Source of the DNA: a virus
Reading direction: 5' to 3' (one strand)
Virus record (IMG/VR): IMGVR_UViG_3300029981_000015
Location: 1 to 56,878 of that record
Length of the DNA stretch: 56,878 bases
In this document: piece by piece, positions 7,770-16,530 of the stretch
How positions within the stretch are numbered: position 1 is the stretch's first letter
Layout: the number at the start of each line of letters is the position of its first letter
Made by a program: the position numbers and the translations under genes
The notes under the pieces: generated by a model
Seen by the model: only the letters and a program-made list of their open reading frames with translations
The model's database searches: none
What the model was told of the DNA's origin: nothing

Positions 7770-7865
7770 GACGACCTATAATCGTCTACTCATTACAGAA
7801 CAGGAAAGGGGCATTATCTATGGATTTAGACTATGCCCCTTATCGGAGTAACACCGAGGTGAGTA
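7770..7865 (+). ncRNA. Structured intergenic RNA (three-helix element)
   Basis: The 155-base spacer after the VWA gene holds a nested set of helices. A 5 bp hairpin GACGA/TCGTC (7770-7774, 7782-7786) has a 7-base loop. An outer stem is TACTCA (7787-7792) with TGAGTA (7860-7865). Inside it lies a long hairpin with AAGGGGCAT (7806-7814) against ATGCCCCTT (7833-7841) and an inner TCTA/TAGA step (7817-7820, 7827-7830). No T-run follows, so it is not a plain terminator. It fits a small RNA, a processed leader of the next gene, or an unknown cis-regulator. I match it to no known riboswitch. Confidence 0.45.
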
Positions 7866-7890
7866 ACAACAGTAATTTTAATTAAAAATT

Positions 7891-8364
7891 ATGAAAGAAG
7901 AAACAAAAGAATTTTTAAAACACATAATAGCAATTGGTGAACCAGGCAAAATAGCAGTTTGGCACAAAAAGTACAAAGATTCAAAAGAAATATATGGATG
8001 CTTGACATTTACAAAACATAGAACAGCATTTACATTTACGCCAAGAGATGCAGATAAATCATATGGAAGAACTTGGTATATAGCATTAGGTTCTAGTGAT
8101 ACATATTCGATAGTACCAATTGAGCAAATAGAAGAGAAAATGGAATGCGACTGGAGAGAAACAATTATGGAAAAAGATATATCGTTATCAAAGTCTATGA
8201 CTTGCGTAAAAGATTTATATAGCCAAATAAGCACTGCTAAATCAATATGGAATAGCAAAATACTTGAGGAACTAGAGCAGAAAGTCGAGAGACTAAAAAA
8301 CGATGCTAACCCAATAAAGATATTAGACTACACAACATTTATTACAATTAAAACAGACTATTAA
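7891..8364 (+). CDS. Hypothetical protein
   Basis: I do not recognise this 157-residue protein. The first 90 residues look beta-rich (IAVWHKKYKD, then YGCLTFTKHRTAFTFTPRD), consistent with a small globular domain, and the last 60 are helical and charged. There are no membrane segments, cysteines in pairs or nucleotide motifs. Its ATG follows the structured RNA at 7770-7865 by 25 bases, so that RNA may be its leader. It is followed after a single base by the next small gene, which implies co-translation. Function unknown. Confidence 0.7.
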   Translation: MKEETKEFLKHIIAIGEPGKIAVWHKKYKDSKEIYGCLTFTKHRTAFTFTPRDADKSYGRTWYIALGSSDTYSIVPIEQIEEKMECDWRETIMEKDISLSKSMTCVKDLYSQISTAKSIWNSKILEELEQKVERLKNDANPIKILDYTTFITIKTDY

Positions 8365-8365
8365 A

Positions 8366-8686
8366 ATGGAAGCAGCAAAACCAACATTGGTGACAAAAGA
8401 GAATTTATTTAAGAAATTCTATAACATGACAGCAGATATTGCAAAGAAATTGAAAGAACCACTCGTGGAACGTTCAATTAAACGCAAATTCGAATCAGCT
8501 GCAGACTTTTGTTTAGACCAGTTAATTGAAGCGGAAAATGAATTTAACAAATTAGTTGAAAACATTGAAGATTTGGACGTTAACAAATTATTGAAGATTG
8601 AAAAGAAAAAAGAAGATGCAGCAAAAACCAAAGAAACTATCGAAAAGTTATATTTCGAATTCTTCGGTACTAAATTAGCCACATAA
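8366..8686 (+). CDS. Hypothetical small helical protein
   Basis: This 106-residue protein is almost entirely helical and very rich in K and E, with a likely coiled coil at residues 40-95. It lacks cysteine pairs, membrane segments and enzymatic motifs. It begins one base after the stop of the previous gene and is followed directly by a strong terminator, so it is the last gene of this transcription segment. A structural or DNA-associated accessory role is possible, but nothing in the sequence decides it. Confidence 0.7.
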   Translation: MEAAKPTLVTKENLFKKFYNMTADIAKKLKEPLVERSIKRKFESAADFCLDQLIEAENEFNKLVENIEDLDVNKLLKIEKKKEDAAKTKETIEKLYFEFFGTKLAT

Positions 8687-8692
8687 AGATAT

Positions 8693-8763
8693 GCTAAGGG
8701 GTTAGCAAAGCACGAGGGTTTGAATTCAGAAGACGATAACGTGACCCTCGTGCTTATTTTTTT
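8693..8763 (+). terminator. Intrinsic terminator with a preceding small hairpin
   Basis: A 5 bp hairpin GCTAA-GGGG-TTAGC (8693-8706) is followed by a perfect 12 bp stem, AAGCACGAGGGT (8708-8719) with ACCCTCGTGCTT (8744-8755), then seven T residues at 8757-8763. The 24-base loop is unusually long. The element ends the segment carrying the two small hypothetical genes and precedes the nuclease gene by 18 bases. Confidence 0.8.
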
Positions 8764-8780
8764 ACTTAAACCAAATAGAA

Positions 8781-9782
8781 ATGGATATTTCAATTCCTTA
8801 TTACGAAGACAATTCGCGTGTGTCAAGATCCAGTTTAAATTGGTTCCACATATCCCCAAGATACTTCAAAGATAAGTTAGATGGAAAGATACCAAATGAG
8901 ACATCTCCAGCAATGGAAAATGGAACAATGAAGCATGCTTTCCTATTACAACCAAATGAATTTAAGTCAATGTACAAAGCATTGAATTTCGTAACGCCAA
9001 CTTCAGCACAACAAAAAAAGTTTTGCCAGGATTATATTGATAGCAAGGCTCCTACAGTAGTTTTAAAGGCCGTAGAGGCATTTATATCTAATTATAGCAC
9101 AACTGGAAAGACTGGAGAAGTTATTGAGGCTACGGCCCTAGAAATGGCTTTAAAATTAAAATCATATATAAAATGGCTACGAAATAACAAATCAGGACAA
9201 AAAACAATGACCTGGTCTCAATTTAATTCATTAAAGATTTCAAAAGAGAACGTTTTGCTACACAAAAAAGCAAACGAACTAATATTAACTAACGAGGAAT
9301 CGCCTGAGGTAATAACTCAGAACGAGTTCCATATTAATTGGGAATATACAAATTCAGATGGCGTGAAAATAGCATGCAAGTCTCTATTGGATAGACTAAT
9401 TATTGACCACAAAAAGAAAGTAATAAAATTAATCGATATAAAAACGACACTTAGTAATAGCAATTTCGCAGATTCATTTGTGAAATACGATTATGGGCAG
9501 CAAATGGCATTCTATTGGATGGCGATATATTGGTATTTTAGACACGAACTTAATTTAGATATCGAGGAATATACAAACGAAACATATATTGTGACCATTG
9601 AAAACGGTAGCAATGAAGTAAAAGTTTTAAGTGTTCCAGATTCAATCATAATGCAAAAGGCAACAGAAGTAACACAAGACTTATCAGAAATAGATTGGCA
9701 TTTTAAATGCGGACTATGGGATTACACAAGAGAATATTACGAAGGTGATGGTACAGAATCATTACTTTATGATATTAAATGA
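8781..9782 (+). CDS. PD-(D/E)XK nuclease, RecE/Cas4-like exonuclease
   Basis: This 333-residue protein has the layout of RecB/RecE/Cas4-type nucleases. An N-terminal helical part carries ENGTMKHAF with H52. An aspartate lies in SLLDRLIID, the D-x-K core is LIDIKTT (D219, K221), and the downstream QxxxY motif is QQMAFY (Q241, Y245). These are all the residues needed for two-metal DNA cleavage. Its likely role is end resection for recombination with the Sak4-like ATPase and SSB upstream, or host DNA breakdown. It lacks a Cas4-type cysteine cluster, so an iron-sulfur form is unlikely. It ends in TGA and overlaps the next reading frame by 14 bases. Confidence 0.82.
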   Translation: MDISIPYYEDNSRVSRSSLNWFHISPRYFKDKLDGKIPNETSPAMENGTMKHAFLLQPNEFKSMYKALNFVTPTSAQQKKFCQDYIDSKAPTVVLKAVEAFISNYSTTGKTGEVIEATALEMALKLKSYIKWLRNNKSGQKTMTWSQFNSLKISKENVLLHKKANELILTNEESPEVITQNEFHINWEYTNSDGVKIACKSLLDRLIIDHKKKVIKLIDIKTTLSNSNFADSFVKYDYGQQMAFYWMAIYWYFRHELNLDIEEYTNETYIVTIENGSNEVKVLSVPDSIIMQKATEVTQDLSEIDWHFKCGLWDYTREYYEGDGTESLLYDIK

Positions 9783-10302
9783 CAATTATAATTTATCACT
9801 ATTTCTATTACTTCCATTAACAACAGAGGAAGGTAAGGCTGAGAATTATTTAGAAGGATACGAAACAGCATTAATGAATGCATTTAATCACGACATAAAT
9901 AAACCATATTTGGATAATCACATACATTTAGTATTTGATACCTCGATGTTTAGAACAATAGAAGTAGACTCAATAACAAAAGACAAGAAACAAGACATGA
10001 TATCACATTACAGGATATCAGGAGTATTTGTAAAGTCTTATGCAATAAAAATAAAAGATGAATACTTATCAAGTAAAAACCTAATATTAGACAATAAAAT
10101 ATTTAATTTAAGGTACGATATAAAGATAAAAATATTCAAATTCTGGAACCTAAAAGCAGATTCTAAACTATTCAAAGTTCTATTTGAAGAAGGAAATCCA
10201 AAGGAAGACATAACGAAAGAAGTGTTACCTGAAGAAGATTACATAGAAGATGATTTTGATTTATCAATCATATCATTCAATCTAAGGGAGGAGTCATGGT
10301 AA
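9769..10302 (+). CDS. Hypothetical protein, last large plus-strand gene
   Basis: This is a 177-residue protein if translation starts at 9769; an upstream in-frame ATG at 9745 would add eight residues but overlap the nuclease gene further. I do not recognise it. The first 20 residues are hydrophobic (NLSLFLLLPL), the middle is mixed alpha/beta, and the last 40 are strongly acidic (DYIEDDFDLS). The hydrophobic start is followed at once by acidic residues, so it is not a clear signal peptide. It is coupled to the nuclease gene by overlap, and its end overlaps a 29-codon ORF. Confidence 0.65.
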   Translation: MILNDNYNLSLFLLLPLTTEEGKAENYLEGYETALMNAFNHDINKPYLDNHIHLVFDTSMFRTIEVDSITKDKKQDMISHYRISGVFVKSYAIKIKDEYLSSKNLILDNKIFNLRYDIKIKIFKFWNLKADSKLFKVLFEEGNPKEDITKEVLPEEDYIEDDFDLSIISFNLREESW

Positions 10303-10385
10303 ATTCATTAGACTTCTACGATCCTGCAGATATAGGAATAGAGCCAACAAATAATAAAAACAAAAATGCCGACAGTGAGGATTAA
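10296..10385 (+). CDS. Possible 29-residue acidic peptide
   Basis: An ATG at 10296 opens 29 codons ending in TAA at 10383-10385 (peptide begins MVNSLDFYDPADIG). It is preceded by AAGGGAGGAG, one of the best Shine-Dalgarno matches in the window, and overlaps the end of the upstream gene by seven bases. The peptide is acidic and asparagine-rich with no membrane segment. The TAA falls in the loop and closing pairs of the terminator hairpin, so translation to the end would disturb it. It could be a real small protein or a chance ORF. Confidence 0.45.
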   Translation: MVNSLDFYDPADIGIEPTNNKNKNADSED

Positions 10386-10420
10386 CTCGCTACCGGCACT
10401 ATGTTTATATATTTTTTTTA
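10350..10420. terminator. Bidirectional terminator at the convergence point
   Basis: TGCCG (10367-10371) pairs with CGGCA (10394-10398), and AGTGAG (10374-10379) pairs with CTCGCT (10386-10391) with one G-U, around the loop GATTAA. A T-rich run follows on the plus strand (10402 to about 10420). The A-rich run before it (about 10350-10366) supplies the T-run on the minus strand. It separates the plus-strand replication block from the minus-strand virion block. Confidence 0.85.
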
Positions 10421-10440
10421 TACTCTTTCAACTCCTTCCA

Positions 10441-13400
10441 TCACAACCCGGAATTCCTGTCTCTATTCAACATTTTTATTTTTCTATTCAGAATTTTAGA
10501 ACCTCTGGCTTTTTTTCTGGCATTGACTCTCTGTCTAAGTTTATCTTCCTTAGTTTCATGATAGAAAAGTGGCTTATATGAATTTTCCCCTTTATCTATG
10601 ACACTTTTATTCTCGAACTTCTGTTTCTCTAATTGTTTAATCTTATCAGCATTATCGTGCGTACTATCAAACATGTTAGCAACTCCCTGAGTCAAGTTAT
10701 ATATTCCAATCATATTCTTACTCATAAAGTACTCACGTGCCTTTAAATCGGGTTTAATAAAGTTTTCAAAGTAGTTTTTATACCCTGGAGTTAATTTAAT
10801 TAATGACTTTTGCCATTTCTTATAGTACATATATCTACCACCTTGAACTTGATCAAATAATGTACCATCAAAGAATCCATCAGATACCTCTTTTAACTCA
10901 GTTATAGGCCCTTGAGCTGTTGTGGGAGACTGTATTAATCCGAATGCATCAGCAGGAGACATACTTGATCCTAACTCCATTTCCGTTCGCATTAATAGAG
11001 TAAAAATAAACTGTTCTATAGATCTTTTTTTATCATCATCAGAACTTCCTACAAATGATTTGGCAAACAATGTGGCAGCAGCTACCAATATTAATTTAGA
11101 TATATCTCCAAGTGTTTTTCTGAAGTTATATATGTCATTTGCTTCGTATTTATCTTGCATATGACTCATTTTACCTAAATGCGTTAAATTAAATTTAGAC
11201 ATTTCAGTCAATTTCTCTGCTAAAAAACTCATCATAATCTTAGCAGACGCTCCAGGAGTCATTAAAGTACCTGATGCCATTTGTTGTTTCCTATAATTAT
11301 ATTTCTTAGTAGCAAATCTTTGCTCTGCAGCAACCTGCATCCACCCTCTATTTAAGAATAAAGCAGAAGCAAATGCATCAGTATGTAATTTACCTTTATC
11401 AGCCTGAGTCAAAGTACCGTCTAATTTACTTCCAAGATCATGTACTATGTTTGCAACATAATTCCATGTCTTTTCATTCATTATTGATGCATATTTAGGG
11501 TCTATTTTAAGGTTTCCATCAACCACTTTGAATGCATCATATAGATTACCCTCAATAGAATCGAATATCAATTCTCCTTCAGATCTTTTACCAGGGAACC
11601 TCTCTGTTATGAATTCCTCTCTAGAGTAAAATTTACCTTCAAATGGTCTAAAGTTACTAAGAACTCCAACCATCATTGGACCTTTAACTACCAAATCCCC
11701 AGCAGTATATGGACCGTAATGAAAATTAGAAAGTAAGTTCTTTACTGGAGAGAATCCATGCAGATTTTGCATGTCTCTATGTTGAGATTTAGTAACCTCA
11801 AACGCCCTCATAAAGGATATAAGTTTATTGTTTGAGAAAGAAGCATTGTCTCTAGCGATAAGGCTCGGTAAAGACATTGTAAGCTCTCTCATGCCCTTTA
11901 ATAGACCTCCATTGTTCAACCATATACCACACGTAGCTTCGGTCTTTAGATTGATCGCAGATGCAGAAAAATTACCAACTATAGAGAATAAATTTCCAGA
12001 AAGCATTAACTTTCTTACATAATTAATGAAATCTCTTACTGGCTTTGCAATAGATATAGATCTAGTATTACTAAGTATCTTTAGATTATATTGATTAGCC
12101 ATCTGATCTCCATATACAGTATTAGATACAAAGTTAGAAGCCCTGTTATATATATTACTTTGTCCTGGACCCTTTATCTCCTTTTTACTAGTATCTCTTA
12201 CGGATAGATTCTTTATGGATTCGAGTAATAAATCAATGTCATTTGAATGCTTAGACATTTCTCTAAAATTTACTGCGGCTTTATAGTACTCAGCAAATGC
12301 GCCTAATACGTCTCTAGAGATACTATCTCTGTCTTCTAGCATAGAGCGATACTTAGTAGGAACAAATCTTACTTTACTACCATCTATCCTATAATCACCT
12401 TTAGTATCGTAGTCTCCTTCCATATTGTCGTAGGCCTTCCATTTTACTTTATCTTTCATTGCCGATGCAAATCCAGACATAAATCTATCTCCACGTATTG
12501 CCCTATCTAGAAACTTTCCAGGTATCTGGGCTAACCTATATTTAGATGGGTGTTGAATATAATCATAATTAGCATTTGCTTTTGCATATCCAGCTATTAA
12601 CTTATCATGAAAATCTTTTTTTGCTGGAGAATTCTGAATTAGATCATATGCATGTTTATTGTCATATAAAGATCTTTTAGGAATCATACCTTCTTCTGAC
12701 GAATCTGGATCAAAGTTTGAATTTATATACTCTGAATCTGGACTCATTTCTGACCATAGAGAATTAGGCTCATTAAATATATCTTTTTGATCTTTTGGAG
12801 ATAATTTAGTCCATAAAGAATATAATTGTCTATATCCATTCCCATCTGTATATGCAGTCCTTTCATCAAACTCGGCAACAGCTCTAGTATTACCCATAGA
12901 GGCTTCTTGCACTGCAGCCCTTAAAGCCTTTTTATATTCATCAGTAGGTTCTATTTTTGCTATATCTTTAAATTGCAATCCCGGTTTTTGACCATATTTA
13001 ATTCTTGCACTATTTAAAGCTAGATCAATTTTCTTTACCAAATTAGCCAAAGTCTCACCATTACTATTTACAATGGATTCTAACCTAGCAGCAGGGACTT
13101 CCATTGTATCTGGGTTTCTATAAGTGTTTAATATAGCTTTTCTTCTTTCATACAAATCATCATATGCTGGTAGTTGTGGATTTTTTTCAATTGATGTTAA
13201 TTTATCCCACCATTCTTGAGTAAATGAAACTTTAGTATTATTTTTAAACCATGTATTTGCATCATCCTGAGACATCTCTTTCACAACATTTTTATATGTT
13301 TCATTAAAAAGATCTATCTTAGTTTTATAATTTATTCCCTTATTTATTCGTTTGTAGAAATCAGATATTTCATCTGCTATATTCCTCTCAATACTCCCTT

Positions 13401-16400
13401 TTAGTTTCTCATCTCCATTGAGATTTACCGTAGATGCTAAATTATTCTTAATTATTCTAAGTTCATGATATGCGTTAAGATCAGCCGGAGTCATTAATCT
13501 AGTATCTATAATTCCATCAGCATTCTTAAACGCCAATCCAAACGAAGCCATATTTTGTTTTGCGTCATTTAGAGCTTCTGAGGCCTCAGAAGATAGAGTT
13601 TTTTTAGCATTATAGTATTCTGGCAAAAACATTCTTTCTGAATGATCAGATTTCCATTTATCAAACTCCTCATTGTATTGTTTAAAATCATTAGCGTCAG
13701 ATGGAGTAGCATAATCACTAGTTAGTCCGTACTTTTTAGCAAGTGCCTTTCTAAATTCAGATATATCTTTATTGAATTTTCCTCTTAATAGATCAGATGT
13801 AATATACCCAGTAGTTTTTCCATCAACATGCTCCATAAACTCATTATAAGTAGCGATAGGATTAGTTCTTTTTATATTAGTAAAAGAGTTTGCTAAATCA
13901 TTTAGAGTACCATCAGTAGCTACTATTTTAGTTATATTAGTCTGTATATCTACAATCATTTTATCCAAAGCCCTCAAGTGCTCAGATCTTTTATTTTGCA
14001 AACTACCAAGGAATACACCCATAGATGATAAATCACTATCGACCTCATTACTTTTCTTAAGAACCTCCTTCATTGTAGGAGATTTAGCTTCATCTGCTAT
14101 ACTAGCAAATATTTTAGTTGCATTATAGTTTATAACAGACTTAACTGTCCTACTCATTTCGTCAATAGTCTTATTTATACCAGATACTTGATGAACAAGG
14201 TCATCTACAACGTGTTTTGGTAGACTATTAAATATTCCAAAATCTCTAGATTCATATATAGTACGAATAGAGTCCATTACGCTTTTGTATAATGGTAGAA
14301 AATCTCTATTAATAAACATAACATCAGAAGATGCTATATCCTCATTATTTTTCATTGCATTAGATATGTCTAGTAATTTTAAACTAGTTTTAGCAACATC
14401 TAACTCAGCAAATTTCAAGAAACTGATAGCACTTGTAGCCGCATCTGCATTATCAATAGAATTTATAAGATTTTTCATACTATTAAAAGTATGTGCATCT
14501 GTATTTTTATTCCTTTCAAGTATTTTTAAATTTGTATTTAATCCTACTTTTATATTATGCATTAATGTCTCAGCATTACTGGTGGCTATTTCTAACTGAG
14601 TAGGTAATGAAGATTCTTTTTCTTTTGCAGAAGGTATTACTATTTTAGCAGCCTCTCTCAATTTTGACTTTCTACCTAAAGAAGCCATATTTGAGATAGT
14701 TTCGCTATTCTTACTTATTGCAACATATCGTTCTCCATCGACATTTTTAGTATATATAGAATCTTCTTTAAATGCAGAAAGAATATCTTTGTATAAATTA
14801 TCACTTGGATCTATTTTTAATAAAATCTCATTGGCATTTGATTTATCTAAAGACTCAACTATTGATCTAAGAATAAATGGAATGTCTACATTTTTAGTAT
14901 TGTCTTTTATGGAGATATTAGAGATTAAAAGTGAATTCCCTAAATTATAAGATTCAAATGTGGCCATCTTATTCCCACTAGAATATTCTATAGATTTATT
15001 ATCAAAATCTACATATGATAATTTAGATAGTAAGTTTTTCCTAGTAAAATCTATATCATATATTCCGGTATCAACTAAATTTTGGTTTACTAATTCTCTA
15101 GTTAAATCATCATTAAATTTAATAGCTTCATTAAGTGTTATTTTTCTTTGTTTAAACTCATCAAAACGTTTAGCATCGATATGAGATAATAGATTACTTA
15201 TTTCAGACTCAGTTCTTATTGCCTGCTCTCCCCCTATTAAGTTTAATTTACCATCTCCATATATCAAGTAATCAGCAAGATTATCGATCGTAGCATCAGG
15301 CCTGATTTCTTCTATTGGATTAGATTTATCGAAAAGTTTATTAATGAATTTACTAAATTGTTTGAAATAATTACTAATAGCATCAAGTAATTTGCTAAAT
15401 CTAGATTTAGACTTTCCATCAGATGTAGATATATTATTTAGTTCTTTTAACTTCCTAGTAAACTTATCCTCTAACACAGTGTTTATTAGTTCGTCTAATT
15501 TTTCAGGAGACGAATAGTTACTATATAATTTTGTTATATCCGACAGTTCATCGGAATGAGCAACTGCCTCTAATGCTAACTGATTATATATATGTACTAA
15601 ATCTGGGTTGTTCTTAAGCATATTTAAGAATGGATGTCCAAACATTTCGTGCATAGTAGTTTTAGCACTAAGTCTATTTGATACTAAATAAGACATATTC
15701 TTTTCTGAATCATAGAATCCTAGTAATCCATTGTTACCTTTTATGTATTTACTATCTGGAGACCCTTCATTATATAAACGAACTGCTTCTTCTGGTGAAA
15801 CTACTTCATATCCAATTCCAAATCTAGTTTTAAATCTATCGGCAATATTAGATACTACATTTATAGTAGAATTTGACATTGGATTAGCTATTCCCAATTG
15901 AGATGAATTTAATTTAGCATCAAAATTTATCTCTGTTTGTTCTGGAGATATAATAGATTTAGGCTTATCAGTAGCCATACTTATCTTTTCAGAATCAGAA
16001 AATGGGGTATTGGCAATTTCATTATTAGACTTTACTGCGGAGGCATATGCCAATTGAATTGAAGACTCTTTTACTCTAAATCTAACAGAAACATCACTAG
16101 GATTAATAAAATCTGCAGATTTATTATCTACAATATATACTTCTATGTTTGATTTGTCAAATTTATTATACTTTCTAGTTAATTGATTAAATTTTGTCTT
16201 TGATATAAACTTATTATAATACTCCTTATTTAGTGAATTTACAGCAGTTTGCATTACCGATAAATTCTTATTATATAGGTCATCAATACTTTTATTTGGC
16301 AAACTAGGATAGAAACCAGATTTACTGACAACTGGACTTATCATATCTAAATTGCCTAACTCGTTTAGTTGCTCTAAATTTGGCCACTCATCAGTATTGT

Positions 16401-16530
16401 TTCTATCCATCCACACACCCATTTTTGCAGCAAGCATTATAGGGTGTGTCTCAGACTCATTTACAAGCGTTTTAAACGCAATTGATTGTATATTAACACA
16501 ATGTTTCATATATATTATTTTATGCGCCAA
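10441..16530 (-). CDS. Giant late protein with HExxxH motif (2029 aa), likely virion cargo
   Basis: This is the last gene of the long late operon, 2029 residues. From its place beside the polymerase giant it is probably packaged in the virion, like the large cargo proteins of crAss-like phages. A zincin-like helix with HEMFGH lies at residues 294-299. The spacing is HExxxH, not the standard HExxH, so catalysis is uncertain. Residues about 600-1200 are helical and coiled-coil rich. A hydrophobic stretch near 1810 (ILVAAATLFAKSF) could cross a membrane, and the C-terminus is basic (RKKARGSKILNRK). It overlaps the preceding gene by 11 bases. I could not find polymerase motifs in it. Confidence 0.82.
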   Translation of the reverse strand: MAHKIIYMKHCVNIQSIAFKTLVNESETHPIMLAAKMGVWMDRNNTDEWPNLEQLNELGNLDMISPVVSKSGFYPSLPNKSIDDLYNKNLSVMQTAVNSLNKEYYNKFISKTKFNQLTRKYNKFDKSNIEVYIVDNKSADFINPSDVSVRFRVKESSIQLAYASAVKSNNEIANTPFSDSEKISMATDKPKSIISPEQTEINFDAKLNSSQLGIANPMSNSTINVVSNIADRFKTRFGIGYEVVSPEEAVRLYNEGSPDSKYIKGNNGLLGFYDSEKNMSYLVSNRLSAKTTMHEMFGHPFLNMLKNNPDLVHIYNQLALEAVAHSDELSDITKLYSNYSSPEKLDELINTVLEDKFTRKLKELNNISTSDGKSKSRFSKLLDAISNYFKQFSKFINKLFDKSNPIEEIRPDATIDNLADYLIYGDGKLNLIGGEQAIRTESEISNLLSHIDAKRFDEFKQRKITLNEAIKFNDDLTRELVNQNLVDTGIYDIDFTRKNLLSKLSYVDFDNKSIEYSSGNKMATFESYNLGNSLLISNISIKDNTKNVDIPFILRSIVESLDKSNANEILLKIDPSDNLYKDILSAFKEDSIYTKNVDGERYVAISKNSETISNMASLGRKSKLREAAKIVIPSAKEKESSLPTQLEIATSNAETLMHNIKVGLNTNLKILERNKNTDAHTFNSMKNLINSIDNADAATSAISFLKFAELDVAKTSLKLLDISNAMKNNEDIASSDVMFINRDFLPLYKSVMDSIRTIYESRDFGIFNSLPKHVVDDLVHQVSGINKTIDEMSRTVKSVINYNATKIFASIADEAKSPTMKEVLKKSNEVDSDLSSMGVFLGSLQNKRSEHLRALDKMIVDIQTNITKIVATDGTLNDLANSFTNIKRTNPIATYNEFMEHVDGKTTGYITSDLLRGKFNKDISEFRKALAKKYGLTSDYATPSDANDFKQYNEEFDKWKSDHSERMFLPEYYNAKKTLSSEASEALNDAKQNMASFGLAFKNADGIIDTRLMTPADLNAYHELRIIKNNLASTVNLNGDEKLKGSIERNIADEISDFYKRINKGINYKTKIDLFNETYKNVVKEMSQDDANTWFKNNTKVSFTQEWWDKLTSIEKNPQLPAYDDLYERRKAILNTYRNPDTMEVPAARLESIVNSNGETLANLVKKIDLALNSARIKYGQKPGLQFKDIAKIEPTDEYKKALRAAVQEASMGNTRAVAEFDERTAYTDGNGYRQLYSLWTKLSPKDQKDIFNEPNSLWSEMSPDSEYINSNFDPDSSEEGMIPKRSLYDNKHAYDLIQNSPAKKDFHDKLIAGYAKANANYDYIQHPSKYRLAQIPGKFLDRAIRGDRFMSGFASAMKDKVKWKAYDNMEGDYDTKGDYRIDGSKVRFVPTKYRSMLEDRDSISRDVLGAFAEYYKAAVNFREMSKHSNDIDLLLESIKNLSVRDTSKKEIKGPGQSNIYNRASNFVSNTVYGDQMANQYNLKILSNTRSISIAKPVRDFINYVRKLMLSGNLFSIVGNFSASAINLKTEATCGIWLNNGGLLKGMRELTMSLPSLIARDNASFSNNKLISFMRAFEVTKSQHRDMQNLHGFSPVKNLLSNFHYGPYTAGDLVVKGPMMVGVLSNFRPFEGKFYSREEFITERFPGKRSEGELIFDSIEGNLYDAFKVVDGNLKIDPKYASIMNEKTWNYVANIVHDLGSKLDGTLTQADKGKLHTDAFASALFLNRGWMQVAAEQRFATKKYNYRKQQMASGTLMTPGASAKIMMSFLAEKLTEMSKFNLTHLGKMSHMQDKYEANDIYNFRKTLGDISKLILVAAATLFAKSFVGSSDDDKKRSIEQFIFTLLMRTEMELGSSMSPADAFGLIQSPTTAQGPITELKEVSDGFFDGTLFDQVQGGRYMYYKKWQKSLIKLTPGYKNYFENFIKPDLKAREYFMSKNMIGIYNLTQGVANMFDSTHDNADKIKQLEKQKFENKSVIDKGENSYKPLFYHETKEDKLRQRVNARKKARGSKILNRKIKMLNRDRNSGL

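Noticed and set aside
7746-7781. 11-codon ORF (begins MNEDKNTDDD) after the VWA gene
   Set aside because: Too short, no ribosome site, and it runs into the structured RNA.
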